Part shown: positions 1 through 4,808 of the stretch, in pieces
Numbering within the stretch: the first letter of the stretch is position 1
How the letters are laid out: each line of letters opens with the position of its first letter
Assembly: GCA_024691145.1 (NCBI GenBank)
Contig: JAILNW010000279.1
Coordinates: 1-5,593 of the forward strand
Direction of reading: 5' to 3'
DNA: 5,593 nt
Source of the DNA: Lachnospiraceae bacterium
GTDB taxonomy: Bacteria; Bacillota; Clostridia; Lachnospirales; Lachnospiraceae
Translations under genes and position numbers: made by a program
The notes under the pieces: generated by a model
Seen by the model: the letters and a program-made list of their open reading frames with translations, nothing else
What the model was told of the DNA's origin: nothing
Databases searched by the model: none

Positions 1-1
1 C

Positions 2-115
2 ATGGAAGCAGAATTATTATGTACGGATCCATGTGTAAAGAAAGATGATAATGTAGAATATGATACAGATGGACTAGAATATTTGCAGGAATGTTATGAA
101 AATAAGGGATGGTAA
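2..115 (+). CDS. C-terminal end of an unidentified protein (5' end outside window)
   Basis: An open frame enters from the left edge and ends at tandem stops (TAA TAA at 113-118). About 37 codons are visible. The stretch is acidic and rich in Cys, Tyr and Asp, with a C-P-C-like patch near residue 11 and the ending ENKGW. The ATG at position 2 is probably internal, because no upstream sequence is visible to judge a start. I do not recognise the family. The next gene begins 8 bases after the first stop, so the two are probably co-transcribed and perhaps translationally coupled. The frame is supported by its codon use, which resembles the following gene, and by the close spacing. It could still be a chance open frame, since only 114 bases are seen. 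Confidence 0.55.
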   Translation: MEAELLCTDPCVKKDDNVEYDTDGLEYLQECYENKGW

Positions 116-123
116 TAAGATAA

Positions 124-789
124 ATGATAAAATGTATATTTCTAGATTACACAGGCACAATGGTTAAGGAAGATGAACCATATACAAGAAAACTTATAGA
201 ATATTTTATTACACATTGTGATATTAAAAATCCAGCAGAACTGCTGAAAATAGTATGGACAATGATAAAGGATTTGGAATTTAACTGCGTCCATGATTCA
301 TTTATAATGAAAGATGAAATGGTAGACAGAATTTTAGATTATTTCGAAAATAATTACAGGCTCAATGGGGATAAACAGTATATGCATGAGCTATGGAGAA
401 ATTCATGGATTTACGCACCTTTATATGAAGATGTAAAACCATTTTTTAAGAGAATAGAATGTCCTGTATATGTGGTGACAAATGATGATATTTGTTACAT
501 AAATCAGTCGCTTAAGGATAAGGAGTTAGAACCAGATGGTATAATAAGTGCAGAGATAGTTAAAGCCTGTAAACCCCATACAGACATGCTTCTTTATGGC
601 ATAGAACTTACTGGACTAAAACCGGAAGAGATAGTATTTATCGGAGATTCTGTTACATCAGATATTTCTTCTGCAATTAAAACCGGTATTATACCTTATC
701 TTATAGACAGAAAACATACTGTTGACAGAAGTACGTTAGATGACAGGGTAACTGTAATTAATTCCTTGAATGAAGTAACATTTTCTTAA
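124..789 (+). CDS. HAD-superfamily hydrolase with DxT motif I
   Basis: This 221-residue protein has the Rossmann core of the haloacid dehalogenase superfamily. Motif I is FLDYTGT (nucleophile Asp8), motif II is VVTND (Thr119), motif III is the Lys in CKPH (Lys150), and motif IV is GDSVTSD (Asp175 and Asp180). The helical stretch at about residues 15-95, between motif I and the core, fits a C1 cap as in the HAD-IA group (phosphoglycolate phosphatase, YjjG and phosphonatase relatives). Length is normal for that group. Most phosphatases have DxD in motif I; here the second Asp, the general acid/base, is Thr10. Related replacements occur in P-type ATPases (DKTGT) and phosphonatase (Ala), so the substrate cannot be named. 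It is probably a cytosolic, magnesium-dependent phosphotransfer enzyme. There is no strong Shine-Dalgarno site in front of the ATG, only weak purines, so coupling to the upstream gene is likely. The family is sure; the reaction is unknown. Confidence 0.85.
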   Translation: MIKCIFLDYTGTMVKEDEPYTRKLIEYFITHCDIKNPAELLKIVWTMIKDLEFNCVHDSFIMKDEMVDRILDYFENNYRLNGDKQYMHELWRNSWIYAPLYEDVKPFFKRIECPVYVVTNDDICYINQSLKDKELEPDGIISAEIVKACKPHTDMLLYGIELTGLKPEEIVFIGDSVTSDISSAIKTGIIPYLIDRKHTVDRSTLDDRVTVINSLNEVTFS

Positions 790-808
790 AACTAACATAT
801 AATAACTA

Positions 809-837
809 TTGACAATTACAAACGGTTAGTATATACT
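809..837 (+). promoter_or_regulatory. Sigma-A-type promoter of the Cys-rich membrane peptide gene
   Basis: A perfect -35 box TTGACA (809-814) is followed by a 17-base spacer and a -10 box TATACT (832-837). Transcription should begin near 843-846, giving an untranslated leader of about 30 bases before the ATG at 874. The -10 box lies completely inside a 16-bp palindrome, so the promoter is probably repressible. No terminator is seen after the HAD gene, so read-through from upstream is also possible. Confidence 0.82.
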
Positions 838-840
838 AAC
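825..840. promoter_or_regulatory. Perfect 16-bp palindromic operator over the -10 box
   Basis: GTTAGTATATACTAAC is identical to its own reverse complement. It covers the whole -10 box of the promoter in front of the Cys-rich peptide, so a dimeric repressor bound here would block RNA polymerase. The TTAG-N6-CTAA layout is reminiscent of sites for metal-dependent DtxR/MntR-type repressors, which would suit an iron-linked gene. TetR-type repressors also use such dyads. The palindrome is seen directly; the regulator is inferred. Confidence 0.65.
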
Positions 841-852
841 TATAGATAGTTA
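837..852. promoter_or_regulatory. Second dyad at the transcription start, possible operator
   Basis: Arms TAACTAT and ATAGTTA are exact reverse complements around a two-base AG centre. The dyad overlaps the first palindrome by four bases and spans the predicted transcription start. Its arm resembles the ACTAAC half-site of the first palindrome, so it may be a second binding site for the same protein. In AT-rich DNA a chance dyad is possible, but two adjoining ones exactly at a promoter argue for function. Confidence 0.45.
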
Positions 853-855
853 TTT

Positions 856-872
856 ATGATTGGAGGAATCAT
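856..872 (+). promoter_or_regulatory. Strong Shine-Dalgarno site framed by an inverted repeat
   Basis: GGAGG (862-866) lies 7 bases before the ATG at 874, which fixes the start of the small gene. It is bracketed exactly by ATGATT (856-861) and AATCAT (867-872), which are reverse complements. In RNA this would be a 6-bp, mostly A-U stem with the ribosome-binding bases in a 5-base loop. The ribosome binding site is certain; a role for the weak hairpin is speculative. Confidence 0.75.
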
Positions 873-873
873 T

Positions 874-1002
874 ATGGGTACTGCAGTTGTTTTAGTAATA
901 GTTGTTGTATGCGTTATACTTGCGGTTAAGTCGATAATTAAAGGAAAGAAGAGTGGCAGTGGCTGTCATGGTGATTGCACAAGGTGTGGTGGCTGTCATT
1001 AA
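874..1002 (+). CDS. Small FeoB-associated-type Cys-rich membrane peptide
   Basis: This 42-residue protein starts with one hydrophobic helix (residues 3-18, almost all Val, Ile, Leu and Ala). A basic stretch (Lys19 to Lys26) and a Gly/Ser hinge follow, and it ends in CHGDCTRCGGCH with Cys31, Cys35, Cys38 and Cys41 plus His32 and His42. This layout is that of the FeoB-associated Cys-rich membrane protein family (Pfam FeoB_associated), normally about 40-60 residues and encoded beside the ferrous iron transporter gene feoB. The basic residues after the helix suggest the Cys tail is cytosolic, where it could bind iron or another soft metal. Here the gene stands alone: neither neighbour is an iron gene. 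It has its own consensus promoter, a palindromic operator and a strong ribosome binding site, so it is a real gene despite its size. The family assignment is fairly confident; the molecular role of the family is not well defined. Confidence 0.82.
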   Translation: MGTAVVLVIVVVCVILAVKSIIKGKKSGSGCHGDCTRCGGCH

Positions 1003-1009
1003 AATTTTC

Positions 1010-1038
1010 TTGAAAAATGTTTTTTCTTAAAGTATAAT
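1010..1038 (+). promoter_or_regulatory. Sigma-A-type promoter of gltX
   Basis: TTGAAA (1010-1015), a 17-base spacer and a perfect TATAAT (1033-1038) lie just before gltX. The predicted transcript starts near 1045, leaving a leader of only about 37 bases. That is too short for a T-box riboswitch, which controls some clostridial aminoacyl-tRNA synthetase genes. Expression therefore looks constitutive as far as the sequence shows. Confidence 0.82.
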
Positions 1039-1068
1039 GATAAAGGATATAAAAAAACTATACAGAAA

Positions 1069-1074
1069 AGAGGA
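1069..1074 (+). promoter_or_regulatory. Ribosome binding site that sets the gltX start
   Basis: AGAGGA sits 7 bases before the ATG at 1082. The frame is also open from an earlier ATG at 1037, but that codon overlaps the -10 box, so it would not be on the transcript. The protein beginning MAKIRTRFAPSPTG from 1082 matches the family's usual N-terminus. Confidence 0.85.
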
Positions 1075-1081
1075 ACATATA

Positions 1082-2560
1082 ATGGCAAAGATCAGAACAA
1101 GATTTGCTCCAAGTCCAACAGGAAGGATGCATGTTGGTAATTTGAGAACAGCTCTTTATGCTTATCTTATTGCAAAGCATGAAGGTGGAGACTTTTTATT
1201 AAGAATTGAGGATACAGACCAGGAAAGATATGTTGAAGGTGCTGTAGATATTATATATAGAACACTTGCAAAAACTGGCCTTATACATGATGAAGGACCA
1301 GATAAAGATGGCGGATGCGGTCCATATGTACAGAGCGAGAGAATGGCTAAGGGATTATATATGGAATATGCCAAGAAACTTATAGAGAAAGGTGAAGCTT
1401 ATTACTGTTTCTGTGATAAAGAGAGACTTAGCACTCTTAAGAGCAGTGTTAATGAGGACAGTGATGTTGAGATTTCTCATTATGACAAGCATTGCCTTAA
1501 GTTAACTAAGGAAGAGGTTCAGGCTAAGCTTGATGCCGGAATTCCTTATGTTATCAGACAGAACAATCCAACTGAAGGAACAACTTCATTTAACGATGTT
1601 ATATTTGGAGAGATTACAGTTGAAAACTCAGAACTTGATGATATGATACTTATTAAGTCTGACGGATATCCAACTTATAACTTTGCTAACGTTGTAGATG
1701 ATCATCTTATGAACATTACTCATGTTGTAAGAGGATGCGAGTATCTTTCATCTTCACCTAAGTACAACAGATTGTATGAGGCATTTGGATGGGATATACC
1801 TGTGTATGTTCACTGCCCACTTATAACTGATGAGAATCATAAGAAGTTATCAAAGAGAAGCGGACACTCATCATATGAGGATTTGCTTGAGCAGGGCTTT
1901 GTAACAGAGGCAATTGTTAACTATGTTGCTATGCTTGGCTGGAGTCCAGAGGGTAACACAGAGATTTTATCTTTAGATGAGCTTATTAAGGAATTCGATT
2001 ATACAAAGATTAATAAGTCACCAGCTGTATTTGATATTGTTAAGTTAAAGTGGCTTAATGGCGAATATATTAAGAATATGCCTGATGATGAGTATTATGA
2101 GCTTGCTTTACCATATGTTAAGCAGGCAGTAAAGAAGGAACTTGATTATAAGAAGATTGCTGATCTTGTTAAAACTAGAATAGAAGTTTTCCCTGATATA
2201 TTAGAGAAGATTGATTTCTTTGATGAACTTCCGGATTATGATGTTGCTATGTATACTCATAAGAAGATGAAGACTAATTCAGAGAATTCATTACAGGCAT
2301 TAACAGAGCTTCTTCCAAGACTTGAGGAACTTAATGATTATAGTATTCCGGCAATTGAAGAGACTATTATGTTTTATATTAAGGAAAAAGAGATTAAGAA
2401 TGGTCAGGGATTATGGCCTGTAAGAACAGCTGTTTCAGGAAAACAGTCAACTCCTGGCGGAGCTTATGAGATAATGAATATATTAGGAAAAGAAGAATCA
2501 TTAAGACGTATAAAAGTAGGTATTGATATGCTTACAAAAGCAGTAAATGAACAGAACTGA
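1082..2560 (+). CDS. gltX: Glutamyl-tRNA synthetase
   Basis: This cytosolic class I aminoacyl-tRNA synthetase joins glutamate to tRNA-Glu using ATP. The 492-residue length is normal. The N-terminal catalytic fold opens with RTRFAPSPTGRMHVGN, where HVGN (17-20) is the HIGH signature, followed by LLRIEDTD. The second ATP signature is KLSKR (255-259, the KMSKS equivalent). A Cys-x-Cys pair (109 and 111) with Cys138 and nearby His133 and His137 resembles the zinc-binding knuckle of many GluRS enzymes. WLNGEYI marks the passage to the helical anticodon-binding half, which ends with the characteristic LWPVRTAVSGKQSTPGG and GKEESLRRI segments. Most Firmicutes use a non-discriminating GluRS that also charges tRNA-Gln, with GatCAB correcting the product; that is likely here but unproven. 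It has its own promoter and appears to share a transcript with the overlapping helicase gene. Its preference for AAG over AAA lysine codons, unlike the HAD and lipoprotein genes, fits high expression. Confidence 0.97.
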   Translation: MAKIRTRFAPSPTGRMHVGNLRTALYAYLIAKHEGGDFLLRIEDTDQERYVEGAVDIIYRTLAKTGLIHDEGPDKDGGCGPYVQSERMAKGLYMEYAKKLIEKGEAYYCFCDKERLSTLKSSVNEDSDVEISHYDKHCLKLTKEEVQAKLDAGIPYVIRQNNPTEGTTSFNDVIFGEITVENSELDDMILIKSDGYPTYNFANVVDDHLMNITHVVRGCEYLSSSPKYNRLYEAFGWDIPVYVHCPLITDENHKKLSKRSGHSSYEDLLEQGFVTEAIVNYVAMLGWSPEGNTEILSLDELIKEFDYTKINKSPAVFDIVKLKWLNGEYIKNMPDDEYYELALPYVKQAVKKELDYKKIADLVKTRIEVFPDILEKIDFFDELPDYDVAMYTHKKMKTNSENSLQALTELLPRLEELNDYSIPAIEETIMFYIKEKEIKNGQGLWPVRTAVSGKQSTPGGAYEIMNILGKEESLRRIKVGIDMLTKAVNEQN

Positions 2561-4616
2561 TATGAGTGATTTGGCAGTTAATAAAGAACAGAAAGAAGCA
2601 ATAGAACACAATAAGGGACCAGCTATCGTTTTAGCTGGTCCTGGTAGTGGAAAGACATTTGTTATAACCCACAGAACAAAGTACCTTATTGAACGGTGCG
2701 GGGTGAACCCTGCTAATATCCTTGTAATTACATTTACAAAGGCAGCAGCCACAGAGATGAGGGAAAGGTTTGTGGGACTTTATGGAGAAGATGGCAGAAA
2801 GGTTAACTTTGGAACATTTCATGCTATTTTCTTTACCATTTTAAAGTATGCTTATAATTATAATGCCAACAACATTATAAGGAATGATCAGAAGCAGTTA
2901 TTTCTAAAGGAAATCGTAGGAAAACATAATATTGAGACTGAAGATGAGAAGGAATTAATAGCCAATATAGAGGCGGAAATCAGTCTTGTTAAGGGTGAAC
3001 ATATTAATATAAAGGATTATTACTCAACTTCATGTTCTGAAGACACATTCAGGAAAATATATAGTGAATATAACAGGAGACTGTGTGATAACAGGCTTCT
3101 TGATTTTGATGATATGATTGTCCAGTGTTATGATCTTTTTATAAAATACGATAATATTCTTAAAATCTGGCAGGACAGATATCAGTATATACTTGTTGAT
3201 GAGTTTCAGGATATTAATATTATGCAGTATGAGATTGTAAAGATGCTTGCAAAACCCGGAAATAATCTGTTTATAGTTGGGGATGATGACCAGTCAATTT
3301 ACAGATTCAGAGGGGCAAAGCCTGAGATTATGCTGAATTTTCAAAATGATTATCCTGATGCCAAGAAAATTGTACTTAGCATTAATTATCGTTCAACTAA
3401 GAATATTGTGGCTCTTTCTTCAAAGGTAATTAAGAATAATAAAGTAAGATATGATAAGAATATAACCACTGTGAATGAAGAGGGCAAAAAAGCCAGTATT
3501 GTCGAATTTGCTTCAAATGTTGATGAGAATAAAAGAATTGTAAGTCTGGTTCTTGATTATGAAAAAAATGGCATAAACATTAATAATATAGCGGTTCTTT
3601 ACAGAACTAATACCCAGCCCAGACAGCTTGTTGAAAAATTTATGGAATATAACATTAAGTTTTGTATAAAGGACAGGCTTCCAAGTATATTTGAACACTG
3701 GGTTAGTAAAGGCCTTCTTGACTATATGCTTTGCGGAAGGCAGATTAGTGGTATGGAAAAGGCTGAAGGAGTTCCTGATGATAAGCCACATACAGATATT
3801 GTTGAAAGAAAGTGCCTCTTAAATATAATTAATAAGCCAAAAAGATATGTTTCTAGAAATATGTTAAACAGTGATATTATTAATTATAAAAGGCTTAAGG
3901 ATTCTTATTATGATAAGGACTGGATGATTGAAAAACTGGATAAACTTGAGTATGATTTAAAAGTTATAGCCAGTATGAAGCCTTATGATGCTGTAAGTTA
4001 CATAAGAAATGCCATTGGTTATGATTCTTATCTTAAGGAGTATGCAAAGCAGAAGAGAATTAATGAAGAAGAATTAATGGAAATATGTGATGAATTTACA
4101 GAAAGCACAAAGGATTTTAATACTTATGAAGAGTTTATGGCTCATATACTAAAGTATAATGAGGAGTTAGAAAAGCAGTCCAAGAACATGTCTAACAGGG
4201 AAGGTGTTAATTTTACAACATTTCATGGTTCAAAGGGACTTGAGTATGATGTTGTATTTATTATTGATGCCAATGAGGGAATAACTCCCTACAAGAAAGC
4301 ATTGCTTCCTGAGGATATAGAGGAAGAAAGACGTATGTTTTATGTTGCAATGACAAGGGCAAAGAAGGAGTTAAATATCTACTATGTTAAGAAACGATTT
4401 AATAAGGATATTGATGTTTCAAGGTTTATAGGAGAGATATTTGTTGACAGAAGCGAACTTGTTGTTGGCACAAGAATTGCTCATGGCAAGTATGGTAATG
4501 GAACCATTATAAGCATTGAACGTGGAAAAATGTGCATTTTATTTGATTACAGGGGCTTAAAGAAGGTTCTTGATATTAATCATTGTATAAGCAGCAAGTT
4601 AATTAGAGTATTATAA
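2547..4616 (+). CDS. UvrD/PcrA-family superfamily 1 DNA helicase
   Basis: This 689-residue protein carries all the SF1A helicase motifs in order. They are the Q motif (Gln15), Walker A GPGSGKT (31-37), Ia TFTKAAATEM (62-71), Ib GTFHA, II DEFQD (218-222), III GDDDQSIYRFRG (245-256), IV NYRS (280-283), the YRTN segment, V TFHGSKGLEYD (near 558-568) and VI YVAMTRAK (599-606). It should unwind or translocate 3' to 5' on DNA using ATP, in repair, recombination or clearing of replication blocks. The last 50 residues (GTRIAHGKYGNGTI onward) look like the small Tudor-like tail of PcrA. It is somewhat shorter than typical PcrA, and the 2B region (about 365-550) is divergent, with FEHW where PcrA has its GG..FYER region. 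I therefore call it a paralogue-type UvrD helicase rather than PcrA itself. No nuclease domain is seen. The start overlaps gltX by 14 bases; a second ATG at 2562, just past the gltX stop, is equally possible. Neither has a strong Shine-Dalgarno site, which points to translational coupling. Confidence 0.93.
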   Translation: MNRTDMSDLAVNKEQKEAIEHNKGPAIVLAGPGSGKTFVITHRTKYLIERCGVNPANILVITFTKAAATEMRERFVGLYGEDGRKVNFGTFHAIFFTILKYAYNYNANNIIRNDQKQLFLKEIVGKHNIETEDEKELIANIEAEISLVKGEHINIKDYYSTSCSEDTFRKIYSEYNRRLCDNRLLDFDDMIVQCYDLFIKYDNILKIWQDRYQYILVDEFQDINIMQYEIVKMLAKPGNNLFIVGDDDQSIYRFRGAKPEIMLNFQNDYPDAKKIVLSINYRSTKNIVALSSKVIKNNKVRYDKNITTVNEEGKKASIVEFASNVDENKRIVSLVLDYEKNGININNIAVLYRTNTQPRQLVEKFMEYNIKFCIKDRLPSIFEHWVSKGLLDYMLCGRQISGMEKAEGVPDDKPHTDIVERKCLLNIINKPKRYVSRNMLNSDIINYKRLKDSYYDKDWMIEKLDKLEYDLKVIASMKPYDAVSYIRNAIGYDSYLKEYAKQKRINEEELMEICDEFTESTKDFNTYEEFMAHILKYNEELEKQSKNMSNREGVNFTTFHGSKGLEYDVVFIIDANEGITPYKKALLPEDIEEERRMFYVAMTRAKKELNIYYVKKRFNKDIDVSRFIGEIFVDRSELVVGTRIAHGKYGNGTIISIERGKMCILFDYRGLKKVLDINHCISSKLIRVL

Positions 4617-4646
4617 CAGACAGACATATGGTTTGTCTGTTTTTTT
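4617..4646 (+). terminator. Rho-independent terminator after the helicase gene
   Basis: The arm ACAGACA (4620-4626) pairs with TGTCTGT (4634-4640) across a 7-base loop, and a run of seven T (4640-4646) follows. It begins directly behind the helicase stop codon. Because the left side reads as overlapping ACAG repeats, an alternative register (4616-4622 with a longer loop) is also possible. It closes the gltX-helicase unit. Confidence 0.88.
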
Positions 4647-4715
4647 CAACTAAATATTATTGTGAAGTGTAAATATAAAATAATTATAAACTTTATAAAA
4701 AAATACGAAAACCTA

Positions 4716-4743
4716 TTTTCTAAAATATTTTATATGTTATAAT
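4716..4743 (+). promoter_or_regulatory. Extended -10 promoter of the lipoprotein gene
   Basis: TATAAT (4738-4743) is preceded by TG one base upstream (4735-4736), giving an extended -10 element. The -35 region is poor (TTTTCT at 4716-4721, 16-base spacing), as is common with extended -10 promoters. The DNA upstream is A/T-rich with A-runs. The predicted leader is about 60 bases. A weak 6-bp stem, TTATGT (4755-4760) with ACATAA (4768-4773), lies in it. Confidence 0.6.
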
Positions 4744-4808
4744 AAAAAAAGAAGTTATGTTTTGCAGACATAATATTGTTATTAAATGTTGAAGGGAAGG
4801 ATTAGAAT

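Noticed and set aside
1001..1031. Possible terminator between the Cys-rich peptide gene and gltX
   Set aside because: There are A-runs and T-runs that could pair (GAAAA with TTTTC), but the stem is almost all A-U with a tiny loop, and the same bases form the gltX promoter. Read-through into gltX remains possible.
1037..1081. N-terminal extension of gltX starting at ATG 1037
   Set aside because: The ATG overlaps the TATAAT box, no Shine-Dalgarno site precedes it, and the ATG at 1082 has a good one and gives the family's normal N-terminus.
1039..1081. T-box riboswitch before gltX
   Set aside because: The leader after the predicted transcription start is only about 37 bases, far too short, and no T-box sequence or terminator is present.
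1162..1374. Minus-strand open frame inside gltX
   Set aside because: It lies wholly antisense to a conserved gene, has no ribosome binding site and its product resembles no family; it is a coding shadow.
2501..2822. Two minus-strand open frames across the gltX-helicase junction
   Set aside because: Both are antisense to helicase motifs I and Ia and depend on the codon bias of the real genes; no start signals are seen.
3513..3791. Minus-strand open frame inside the helicase gene
   Set aside because: It is antisense to the conserved helicase frame, with no promoter or ribosome binding site.
4647..4808. Hidden small gene or RNA in the AT-rich spacer
   Set aside because: Apart from the promoter, a weak leader stem and AT dyads, no start codon with a ribosome binding site and no strong structured element was seen.
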